Shown: positions 9,480 to 15,902 of the stretch, in pieces | Layout: the number at the start of each line of letters is the position of its first letter | Numbering within the stretch: position 1 is the stretch's first letter | Origin: Marinomonas sp. UCMA 3892 | Lineage (GTDB): Bacteria; Pseudomonadota; Gammaproteobacteria; Pseudomonadales; Marinomonadaceae | Length of the DNA: 64,000 nucleotides | NCBI RefSeq assembly: GCF_012726345.1 | Contig: NZ_PTXN01000012.1 | Coordinates: 62,001 to 126,000, forward strand | Reading direction: 5' to 3' | Notes under the pieces: generated by a model | Databases searched by the model: none | What the model was told of the DNA's origin: nothing | Seen by the model: the letters and a program-made list of their open reading frames with translations, nothing else | Position numbers and translations under genes: made by a program

Positions 9480-9533
9480 ATGAAAGTACTGACCTTCGGC
9501 ACAAGCAACAGCAGAAACTCTAACTTTGTCTAG
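9480..9533 (+). pseudogene. N-terminal stump of an NAD(P)H-dependent FMN reductase
   Basis: Seventeen codons, MKVLTFGTSNSRNSNFV, then TAG. The first 14 residues match the start of the NADPH-dependent FMN reductase family (beta strand 1 plus the FMN phosphate loop, G[TA]SNSRNS). The family continues for about 180 residues; here it breaks at codon 16 and nothing related follows before the convergent antiporter gene. It lies directly behind the SoxR-controlled pump gene. Inferred remnant of a deletion. Confidence 0.65.
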
Positions 9534-9578
9534 TTTGAAGGGAATGTATCTCTTTATTAAATAAATATCTGCAAGCAG

Positions 9579-10853
9579 TCACTCTTTCGTAGAACGACTG
9601 CTCATGCGGATCACCTTACTCATGGTTAACCCTTGCACGACAATCGAAAATATGACGATGCAATAAGTCAGCGTTAGTATCAAACTACGAGATTCACTGA
9701 CTGGTAACGACAGAGCCATTGCCACCGAAATACCACCGCGTAAGCCGCCCCAGGTAAGAATAGTGATAGCCCCTTTTGACTGACTTGTCAGCTTACTAAG
9801 CGGACCAATAATGCTTGCTACGCAGAACCAACGAGCCGCCAATACAACCAATATCGACAAAGCACCCGCAAACAACCACTCACTTTCAATGGGTAAAACA
9901 AGCAGTTCCAAACCAATTAGGAAAAAAAGCACCACGTTTAGAATCTCATCTATCAGCTCCCAAAAGGTATCCACGTGTTCCCGTGTTTTATCCTTCATAG
10001 CAAACAAACGACCATGATTACCAAGAAACAAGCCAGCAACCACCACAGCAATAGGCGCAGACAAATGCAAACTATCCGCCAATGCATAGAGCCCCATAGC
10101 AAGGGCCAAAGTAAGCAGAACTTCCACTTGGTAGTTATCCACGCGTTTCAGCATGAGATACGTCGTATAACCTGTTATCGATGCCAGCAACAACGCGCCA
10201 CCCACTTCTTTTAGCAACAAGATACCGATCGCTGCCATGTCGATGGAAGAGGAAGTAACACTGCCATCCGCCGCTGGAGTCTCCAAACCAGACAATTGCA
10301 ACAGTATTAGAAAAATCACCACTCCCAGTCCATCGTTAAAGAGCGATTCTCCCGCCATCTGGCTTTCGAGCTGTTCAGAAGCCCCCACCGATTTCATAAT
10401 GGCAAGCACAGCAATAGGATCCGTCGGCGAAATCAAAGCGCCGAACAAAAGAGCATGCAAAAAAGGAATGGCTAAACCAAGCCAACCGAGAAGCAACCAA
10501 GTTACCCAGCCGACAATAAAGGTCGACATCAAGGTGCCAACCACAGCAAGCAAGGCAATAGATAACCACTCACGCCCTAAGCTATCCAGCTTGACATGAA
10601 TCGCTGCTGCAAAGAGCAAAAAGGCCAACATACCGTGCAATACTACTTTATCGAAATCGATACGCGACACCAGCGACGCCGCCTACTCACGAACTCCCGA
10701 TGTGTAAGGACCAATAATTATTAGCGTAAGTGACGCTACCAACGCCACCAGCATGACACCAATGGTCGTCGGCAACTTGATATATCGATAATTGAAATAA
10801 CTGGATACCGCAGCAAGCGTGATCAAAATACTGACCAAGGAAAAGAAACTCAT
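9579..10853 (-). pseudogene. CPA1-family Na+/H+ antiporter with in-frame amber stop
   Basis: Read from ATG 10853, the frame gives MSFFSLVSILITLAAVSSYF and continues to ...YTSGVRE, then TAG at 10685-10683 (codon 57). It resumes in the same frame with AASLVSRIDFDKVVLHGMLAFLLFA to the stop at 9579. The total of 424 residues fits NhaP-like antiporters, with ALISPTDPIAVLAIM holding the PTDP motif and GLFLGNHGR downstream. A GTG at 10670 could restart translation, but the product would lack the first two helices. Either a nonsense allele, a sequencing error or rare suppression. The intact ancestor would exchange cytoplasmic Na+ (or K+) for protons. Confidence 0.88.
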
Positions 10854-10984
10854 TAAACCCTCTAATGTTTGTTATTGATTTGAAAAAGTGCCACGCCCTT
10901 TTCTGACTAAACACTCATAGAGACCTAGCATTATCGACATCTAGCAGGGCTGTTTATATAGCATGTGAAGCATATTGATTAGCA

Positions 10985-11271
10985 ATAAAGGTAATGAATT
11001 CTGGAGGATTTATCTGTGCTCTATCGTACAGAGCATGGGATTAACACAAGAGATTGTCTTATCATTCAAGCTCATTTTCCGGTGCTATATAGTGGTTTCA
11101 GCTCCTTCCCCGTTTTTTATCACTAACTCTTTTGTAGCAATAAAACAATTCGTGGCATAAGCAGTGCCACAACTTTATTCTGCACTTAGAACAATAACAA
11201 TGAATAATGGAATCAATACCGCCATGAATTTCTAATGTCACCACCCCACATAAACAACTCCCCTGATACAT
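10985..11271 (-). pseudogene. Frameshifted GFA/CENP-V family gene
   Basis: ATG 11271 opens with MYQGSCLCGVVTLEIHGGID and CYCSKCR, the two zinc-ligand motifs at the N-terminus of GFA-type (glutathione-dependent formaldehyde-activating-like) proteins. Right after CSKCR the family sequence jumps one frame (SCGTAYATNCFIATKE, then IKNGEGAE). Later family-like scraps appear in further frames (YIAPENELE; CTIEHR near 11013-11035, where the family has a ...EHRPEI segment). Several frameshifts and stops make it non-functional. The left boundary is approximate. Confidence 0.72.
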
Positions 11272-11337
11272 AAGATTCCTTTTAATCAATTGGCGTAATT
11301 TTCAAAATTAAATCGAATATACAATAACCGTCCTTAC

Positions 11338-12609
11338 TCACCAAACCTTGGACAGTTCTTCCCAATTGGTCGTATAGGCTGGCGATAGATGTTCGCGTTT
11401 CATTGCCCATTGAGGCGAAACACCTTGCGAGGCGAAGAAGACGTTGCCGAGGCCGCTGTGGTTGATTTTGTCCACGACGTTCATTAGGGCTTTTGAATTG
11501 ATTTTCGTGTTGTCGGCTCGGAATAAATCTTGTTGAAAGGCGCCATGTTCGTAGAAGTCCGCCAACATCACGCCGCCTTTGGCGTAGCGATAACCAGCCC
11601 GATAGATGCGACGAAACAGCACGTCGGCCACTTCTAATAAGTCTCGTGTGTCGTCGGTTGGGTTGGGGAGTTCTGCAGACAAGGTTTTCGAGTACTGCGG
11701 TTCGTTTGGAATAAATGGACTGGTACGAACGAACACACTCACCACACGGCAAAGGCGTTTTTCTCCGCGTAGTTTCTCGGCCGCTCTGGTTGTGTACTTG
11801 GCGATGGCTTCCCGTAGTTCTCGTTTGTCTGTCACTTTGTGACCAAATGACCGACTGCAAATGATTTGCTGCTTTGTTGGCCTGAGCAATTCCAAATCCA
11901 AACACGACACCCCATTCAACTCTCGAATGGTTCGCTCCAACACCACAGAAAACTCGCTTCGAATTGATTTAGGATCAGCATTCGCCAAATCCAACGCGGT
12001 ATGAATTCCCCTCGCCTTTAACTTCGCCGTTGTTCGACGGCCAACGCCCCACACGTCACTTACATCAACAATTGCCAATAAACGCTTTTGTCTATCTGGG
12101 TTCATCAAATCTACGACCGAACCGGTGGCTGGGTATTTCTTCGCGGCATGATTGGCCAACTTCGCCAGCGTCTTGGTTGGCGCGATGCCCACGCCTACCG
12201 TAATGCCCGTCCATTGATCGACCTTGGCTTTTACTCGTTTGCCAAACGCTAGCAAATCCGTCACGTGATCAACACCGGTTAAGTCCATGAACGCCTCATC
12301 GATGGAATACACTTCAAGCCGTGGCGCTTCCTCTTCTAAGATGGTCATTACCCGATTCGACAGATCCGCATACAGCGCATAATTCGAGGAAAAGCACACA
12401 ATACCGTGCTTTCTTATCTCGTCCTGAACCTGAAACATCGGCACGCCCATCTTAATGCCCAATGCCTTTACCTCTTTGGAACGCGCGACAATACAGCCAT
12501 CGTTATTCGACAACACCGCAACAGGCGTGTGTTTTAAATCTGGCCGGAACAACTTCTCGCAACTGGCGTAAAAGTTATTACAATCGACCAAGGCAAAAAC
12601 CGTCTTCAT
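11338..12609 (-). CDS. umuC: DNA polymerase V catalytic subunit UmuC
   Basis: A 423-residue Y-family translesion polymerase. FALVDCNNFYASCEKLF near the N-terminus and YSIDEAFMDLTG (about residue 100) carry the metal-binding acidic residues. GVGIAPTKTLAKLANH is the palm/finger motif, the helix-hairpin-helix VWGVGRRTTAKLKARGI lies near 190, and a little-finger domain follows. ATG 12609 shares one base with the umuD stop (TGATG), so the pair is translationally coupled. With UmuD' it forms Pol V, which bypasses lesions at the cost of mutations. Expression should follow the LexA box upstream of umuD. Confidence 0.95.
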   Translation of the reverse strand: MKTVFALVDCNNFYASCEKLFRPDLKHTPVAVLSNNDGCIVARSKEVKALGIKMGVPMFQVQDEIRKHGIVCFSSNYALYADLSNRVMTILEEEAPRLEVYSIDEAFMDLTGVDHVTDLLAFGKRVKAKVDQWTGITVGVGIAPTKTLAKLANHAAKKYPATGSVVDLMNPDRQKRLLAIVDVSDVWGVGRRTTAKLKARGIHTALDLANADPKSIRSEFSVVLERTIRELNGVSCLDLELLRPTKQQIICSRSFGHKVTDKRELREAIAKYTTRAAEKLRGEKRLCRVVSVFVRTSPFIPNEPQYSKTLSAELPNPTDDTRDLLEVADVLFRRIYRAGYRYAKGGVMLADFYEHGAFQQDLFRADNTKINSKALMNVVDKINHSGLGNVFFASQGVSPQWAMKREHLSPAYTTNWEELSKVW

Positions 12610-13055
12610 CAACCGCGCTCGTACTTACGAACCACGCCCGTCACCACACCGAAGATTTCCAATTCGGACTCTTCGGTAATATGAATCGCTTTGTAGGCTT
12701 TATTCTTCGGGCGAAGCAACACATTGGGCTTTAACTCCAACGTCTTCACGGTCATTTCTCCATGAATGCAGGCGATCACAATGTCTCCATGGCGCGCCGT
12801 TAATGACCGATCCACCACTAATACGTCACCAGAATGGATGCCCACATCGATCATCGAATCGCCCTGAGCACGCACGTAAAACGTCGCGTTCGGGTGAGCC
12901 ACACAGAACTCATTCAAATCCAAAGATTTTTCAACAAAATCCTGAGCGGGCGAAGGAAAACCCGCCGATACCGAATCCACATAAAGTGGGATTCGCACAC
13001 TATTGGCCGCGATAAACGCCGCCGACTCAGACACACCAAGATAAGTCACACGCAT
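12609..13055 (-). CDS. umuD: SOS mutagenesis protein UmuD (LexA-like autoprotease)
   Basis: About 148 residues. The self-cleavage site is the Ala-Gly in VSAGFPSP near residue 32. The catalytic serine is in AQGDSM and the lysine in EMTVKTL, as in LexA/UmuD S24 proteases. RecA filaments trigger cleavage to UmuD', which joins UmuC. The start is uncertain: ATG 13055 begins MRVTYLGVSES, while TTG 13067 and GTG 13064 are open in frame but almost touch the LexA box. First gene of the umuDC operon. Confidence 0.92.
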   Translation of the reverse strand: MRVTYLGVSESAAFIAANSVRIPLYVDSVSAGFPSPAQDFVEKSLDLNEFCVAHPNATFYVRAQGDSMIDVGIHSGDVLVVDRSLTARHGDIVIACIHGEMTVKTLELKPNVLLRPKNKAYKAIHITEESELEIFGVVTGVVRKYERG

Positions 13056-13069
13056 GATCAACACCAAAA

Positions 13070-13089
13070 TACTGTATGGATATACAGTA
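13070..13089 (-). promoter_or_regulatory. LexA (SOS) box for umuDC
   Basis: TACTGTATGGATATACAGTA fits the CTGT-N8-ACAG consensus with extended TA flanks. On the minus strand it overlaps a likely -10 (TATACT) placed 18 bp after TTGGTC, so bound LexA would block the umuD promoter. Confidence 0.95.
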
Positions 13090-13210
13090 TAGTTTTAACC
13101 AGTGGGAATGACCAAGTGAATTTTTGTAACGGAGATAGTTTCGGATTTTGCGACTAGGAATGAGGAATATTTATATTGACGAGCATATCGATAAAACCTA
13201 ACATACAAAT

Positions 13211-13228
13211 TATACAAAAAAACGTATA
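13211..13228. promoter_or_regulatory. Possible operator of the HTH gene
   Basis: Inverted repeat TATAC-N8-GTATA, 30 bp upstream of the HTH gene's ATG in AT-rich DNA. Position and symmetry suit autoregulation by an XRE-type repressor, but the half-sites are short and AT-rich, so chance is possible. Confidence 0.3.
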
Positions 13229-13258
13229 TTTATATTTCGTTAACAGCAGGCTACCATT

Positions 13259-13588
13259 ATGGAAAAATTACAATATACAAACATTTTTGATGCAATTGCA
13301 GATGATCCAGCGGAAGCTGCTGACCTCGAGTTCCGTGCAGATATGATGCTTGTGCTTAGAAACTACTTCCAATCAAAAGGCTGGAAACAAGCGGATATAA
13401 TGGCTAACTTGGGCATCACTCAACCTAGAGTAAGTGAGCTAACAAGAGGTAAAGTAGACAAATTCTCTTCTGATAAACTCATTGGTTTTCTTGCGAAAGT
13501 TGGTTATACGATCAAACCAACGCTGACACTGCAGGATAATCAGGCTCCTATTTTCGAATGCACTACACGGTCATTAAACGAAGCATGA
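13259..13588 (+). CDS. HTH_37/HigA-like antitoxin-type regulator
   Basis: A 109-residue XRE-type protein. Residues about 25-90 (EFRADMMLVLRNYFQSKGWKQ, then ADIMANLGITQPRVSELTRG) form the helix-turn-helix of the HigA2-like HTH_37 family, antitoxins that normally pair with Gp49/RelE-like toxins. KFSSDKLIGFLAKVGYTIKPTL is the usual tail of the domain. A toxin-type gene does follow, but on the opposite strand, converging 20 bp away instead of sharing an operon. The gene could be a functional antitoxin, an orphan regulator or part of a rearranged pair. Confidence 0.8.
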   Translation: MEKLQYTNIFDAIADDPAEAADLEFRADMMLVLRNYFQSKGWKQADIMANLGITQPRVSELTRGKVDKFSSDKLIGFLAKVGYTIKPTLTLQDNQAPIFECTTRSLNEA

Positions 13589-13598
13589 TTTCATGACA

Positions 13599-13623
13599 AA
13601 AGAGAGCGTTATAAACTCTCTTT
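13599..13623. terminator. Shared hairpin between HTH gene and toxin gene
   Basis: Stem AAAGAGAG/CTCTCTTT with a 9-nt loop, followed by TTTGTT on the plus strand. It also covers the last codons and stop of the convergent toxin gene. A weak to moderate bidirectional terminator. Confidence 0.6.
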
Positions 13624-13953
13624 GTTAACAATATCCATCATATCTTTGTAACGCTTCTTAGCGGTATTCATAGCCTTTTTATCAACACCGTTTGTCGTTT
13701 TCACAAAAGAATGAAGTAAAAAAATAGTATCTCCAAATTTCGCACAATAAACAGCCCGATAAGCTGGACTACCATTCTCTATAAGCTCTATCGCGCCCTT
13801 TCCAACGCTACTCGCAATATGCTTGAAATCTACTAACGGATCCTGATCCTGCACTACAGCATTTAAACTCGTAGCAAAAAGTAACTGTATATCTTTTGGT
13901 AACTTACCAAATTCACGTTTCGCTGCGGCATTAACAAATCTAAAAACCTTCAT
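13609..13953 (-). CDS. Gp49/HigB-like (RelE superfamily) toxin-type protein
   Basis: From ATG 13953, which has AGGAAG 8 nt upstream, the product has 114 residues. An upstream in-frame extension reads through the hairpin and is rejected. Features of the phage Gp49-like family: FGKLPKDIQ, KGAIELIENGSPAYRAVYC, FGDTIFLLHSFVKTT and a C-terminal AKKRYKDM helix. Members are mRNA interferases or their relatives, usually encoded just ahead of an HTH antitoxin. Here the HTH gene is convergent. A strong hairpin (13966-13993) stands only 12 nt before the start codon, so mRNA for this gene probably comes through that hairpin from the peptide ORF upstream. Confidence 0.8.
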   Translation of the reverse strand: MKVFRFVNAAAKREFGKLPKDIQLLFATSLNAVVQDQDPLVDFKHIASSVGKGAIELIENGSPAYRAVYCAKFGDTIFLLHSFVKTTNGVDKKAMNTAKKRYKDMMDIVNKESL

Positions 13954-13965
13954 AATTCTTCCTAG

Positions 13966-13993
13966 AAAAGCCGCCGCACGAACGGCGGCTTTT
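13966..13993 (-). terminator. Strong hairpin between 33-aa peptide ORF and toxin gene
   Basis: Perfect 11-bp stem AAAAGCCGCCG/CGGCGGCTTTT with a 6-nt loop. Read on the minus strand it ends in CTTTT, a good intrinsic terminator 20 nt after the peptide ORF's stop and 12 nt before the toxin's ATG. It may act as an attenuator of the toxin gene. Confidence 0.8.
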
Positions 13994-14013
13994 AACACCT
14001 AAACAGAAACCAC

Positions 14014-14115
14014 CTAACCCAGCGAATAGATCAAGATGGTTACGCTATCCACTAGCTCATTGAGAAGCAAAAGCACCTCAACTGCCTTTTCAAGGATGTA
14101 CTGTAACCTCATCAT
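14014..14115 (-). CDS. 33-aa hydrophobic peptide, type I toxin-like or leader peptide
   Basis: The small ORF MMRLQYILEKAVEVLLLL...TILIYSLG begins ATGATG at 14115. AGAGGT lies 8 nt upstream, a convincing ribosome site, and a perfect hairpin terminator follows 20 nt after TAG. The sequence is one amphipathic or membrane-spanning helix with few charges, the size and texture of TisB/DinQ/ZorO-type type I toxins. That is resemblance in composition, not demonstrated homology. A structured RNA candidate begins about 35 bp away on the opposite strand, and the toxin-like gene lies downstream on the same strand, so a leader-peptide role is also possible. Confidence 0.5.
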   Translation of the reverse strand: MMRLQYILEKAVEVLLLLNELVDSVTILIYSLG

Positions 14116-14139
14116 AGATATTACCTCTATAACGTACAG

Positions 14140-14312
14140 ATTAATGAAAAGGCTTCGATGGCATTAACAGGTTCTTGAGATCCCAGCCTAAGTACGCTAC
14201 GATCTAATTTCTATAGGTTGAGCCTGTCTCAGCAAGTGCTGATTGCTTTGTCGAGCAAGGTTGCACATCGAAGCCGCTTTTTTAGTTCCGCTAAATAAGC
14301 GGCTTTTTTATG
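14140..14312 (+). ncRNA. Candidate multibranched structured RNA with terminator
   Basis: Long-range and local pairings predict a compact fold on the plus strand. P1 is GGCTTCGATG 14151-14160 with 14266-14275 (10 bp, perfect). P2 is ACAGGTTC 14167-14174 with GAGCCTGT 14220-14227 (8 bp, one G-U). P3 is 14178-14182 with 14201-14205. P4 is a hairpin at 14229-14242 and P5 one at 14243-14258. The G-U pair and the terminator at 14271-14309 favour the plus strand. The 3' half of P1 overlaps the 5' half of the terminator stem, so the two are mutually exclusive. The 5' end is not defined; TATAAC at 14128 is a possible -10. No known RNA family recognised. Confidence 0.5.
14271..14309 (+). terminator. 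Intrinsic terminator of the candidate RNA
   Basis: A 15-pair stem, 14271-14285 with 14291-14305 (one T-T mismatch), loop TTCCG, then a run of T to 14309. A very strong plus-strand terminator with no protein gene upstream on that strand since 13588, which itself argues for a short transcript. Confidence 0.85.
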
Positions 14313-14621
14313 TCTTTTTCATATTAACCTCTCTATAAAAATCCAATTTAGAACACCCAAATAAGCCCATCGGCTAAATGAATATAGAAATATAATAACC
14401 AATAAAAGTTTGACTTACTCGTCAACTTGGAACTTAAACCACAATTTCGTATGTATTTGATTAATCTTAGCTGCCTAGATACAAGGAAGAAAGGCCAAAA
14501 ACCCGTAAGTCATTGATAAGTATATTAATGTTCCCGTAAATAAAGACACCAGCATAAAGGTTCCCAAACTTATCAAGCACTTATAAGTGCCTCAAAAACA
14601 TTAATATAAGGGATTATTTTT
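14313..14621. other. AT-rich gap with a 14-bp palindrome
   Basis: No credible gene in about 310 bp. It holds a perfect palindrome, GCACTTATAAGTGC, at 14577-14590, near the integrase remains. On the minus strand at 14318-14341 a segment reads TATAGAGAGGTTAATATG, resembling the ribosome site of the 33-aa peptide ORF, but only four codons follow it. Confidence 0.5.
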
Positions 14622-14820
14622 TTATCCCTCCAACGCTTTGCGCATCTGCTCTCTCGAATGGGTGTGCATGTAGCGCTTGTACAGTCCGCCCCGTTCGTGG
14701 TTGAGTGCCTTCCCCTCTTTTCATTACAAGAAAGCACAGTCGATCTATCCCTTTTGCCTTACCGGCTGTCGCGGGCGAGTTTGCGTATGTCGTGGCTGGT
14801 GAATTTAATGTACAAACGAT
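14622..14820 (-). pseudogene. C-terminal remnant of a tyrosine recombinase
   Basis: Two blocks of integrase sequence survive. LYIKFTSHDIRKLARDS (near 14765-14815) has the catalytic HxxR box. NHERGGLYKRYMHTHSREQ, then MRKALEG and stop (14622-14699), carries the C-terminal tyrosine region. The piece between them is out of frame and the N-terminal two thirds are absent. Marks past insertion or excision of a mobile element at this island. Confidence 0.75.
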
Positions 14821-14883
14821 TTCCTCAACTCTAGCTATCCTGTAAGTTAGAAAAGAAATTCTGTTTTTTGAATAAGAGGATCT

Positions 14884-15777
14884 ATGAGCCACGATCACAG
14901 TCATCATGTTAGTAATTACAATCGTGCGTTTGCCATTGGCATTGTTCTCAATGTCTTTTTTACAACGGTCGAGTTTATTTATGGTTTTGCGGCAGACTCA
15001 CTCGCGCTGATTGCCGATGCTGGGCATAACTTAAGTGATGTGCTGAGTTTATTGCTAGCTTGGGGCGCAAGTATATTAGCCAAAAAAGCCGCGACCGAAA
15101 AACGCACTTATGGTCTTCGTAAAGTGACTGTGGTGGCATCTTTGATCAGTGCTGCCATGCTATTGGCTGCATTGGGAATTATTGCTTGGGAAGCGATAGA
15201 GCGTTTCTCAGAACCCGCGCCTGTTGCGAGTATTACCATGATGGTAGTGGCGGCGATTGGGGTGGTGATAAATACAGCCACTGCCCTATTGTTTCTAGGA
15301 GATCATCAGCACGACTTAAACATCAAAGGCGCATTCTTGCACATGGCGGCCGATGCTGCGGTGTCTTTAGGTGTGGTGATTGCTGGCGCACTTATTTGGT
15401 GGAAAGGCTGGTTGTGGGTCGATCCTGTTATCAGTCTATTGATCGTCGCGGTGATTTTCATAGGCACATGGAATCTACTAAAAGATTCCATGAACTACAC
15501 ATTAGATGCTGTGCCAGACAAAATTGACATGCCAGCACTGAAAAAGTACCTAGAAAACTTGCCAGACGTCGCCCGTATTCACGATCTACACGTTTGGCCG
15601 TTAAGTACCACAGAAGTGGCCTTAACCGTGCACTTGGTGATGAAAGGCAGCACACAGGAAGGTTTCCTGCATCAAATCCAACATCATCTACACGATGAGT
15701 TCTCGATAGAACATGCTACGATCCAAATAGAAAGCGAAGCAGACGAAGCGCATTGCTCGTTGGAGCGTCCGCACTGA
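14884..15777 (+). CDS. CDF-family cation exporter (CzcD/ZitB-like)
   Basis: A 297-residue cation diffusion facilitator. A His-rich N-terminus (SHDHSHH) precedes six helices. The metal site signatures are ADAGHNLSD in helix 2 (about residue 41-49) and HMAADAAVS in helix 5 (about 153-161). A ferredoxin-like cytosolic domain follows (about 210-285) with a Cys/His tail. The HxxxD pattern fits Zn2+ with possible Co2+/Cd2+ export by proton antiport. AAGAGGATCT precedes the ATG. Monocistronic, between the island and the dehydrogenase gene. Confidence 0.92.
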   Translation: MSHDHSHHVSNYNRAFAIGIVLNVFFTTVEFIYGFAADSLALIADAGHNLSDVLSLLLAWGASILAKKAATEKRTYGLRKVTVVASLISAAMLLAALGIIAWEAIERFSEPAPVASITMMVVAAIGVVINTATALLFLGDHQHDLNIKGAFLHMAADAAVSLGVVIAGALIWWKGWLWVDPVISLLIVAVIFIGTWNLLKDSMNYTLDAVPDKIDMPALKKYLENLPDVARIHDLHVWPLSTTEVALTVHLVMKGSTQEGFLHQIQHHLHDEFSIEHATIQIESEADEAHCSLERPH

Positions 15778-15902
15778 AGTATGATTTAGCATTTCTATAT
15801 CGAGCCCAGTGCCAAAGGGTGTGTTTACTTTTACTCTTTGGCTTCGCTCGTAACCATGGCAGTCATGCCATCCCTGCATACCATTTTCGTCAGGAAAAAA
15901 TA

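Noticed and set aside
11282..11905. 207-codon open frame overlapping the 3' end of umuC
   Set aside because: Same strand as umuC but a different frame; no family resemblance, codon use and Arg/Ser-rich composition are those of an out-of-frame shadow.
13954..13998. Longer start of the Gp49-like toxin (extra 15 residues)
   Set aside because: The extension is translated from the terminator hairpin and lacks a ribosome site, while ATG 13953 has AGGAAG.
14116..14140. Possible LexA box between the peptide ORF and the RNA candidate
   Set aside because: Only the ACAG half-site is present; the partner half reads CCTC instead of CTGT.
14151..14309. Reading the RNA candidate as a riboswitch for a downstream gene
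   Set aside because: No gene begins within about 570 bp downstream on the plus strand, and the terminator would end transcription first.
14614..14907. 97-codon minus-strand frame between the island and the CDF gene
   Set aside because: It overlaps the CDF gene start, and the real protein signal in this stretch is integrase sequence in another frame.
15753..15902. N-terminal 50-residue extension of the sugar dehydrogenase
   Set aside because: It overlaps the CDF gene, has no ribosome site, and would bury the lipoprotein signal that starts at 15903.
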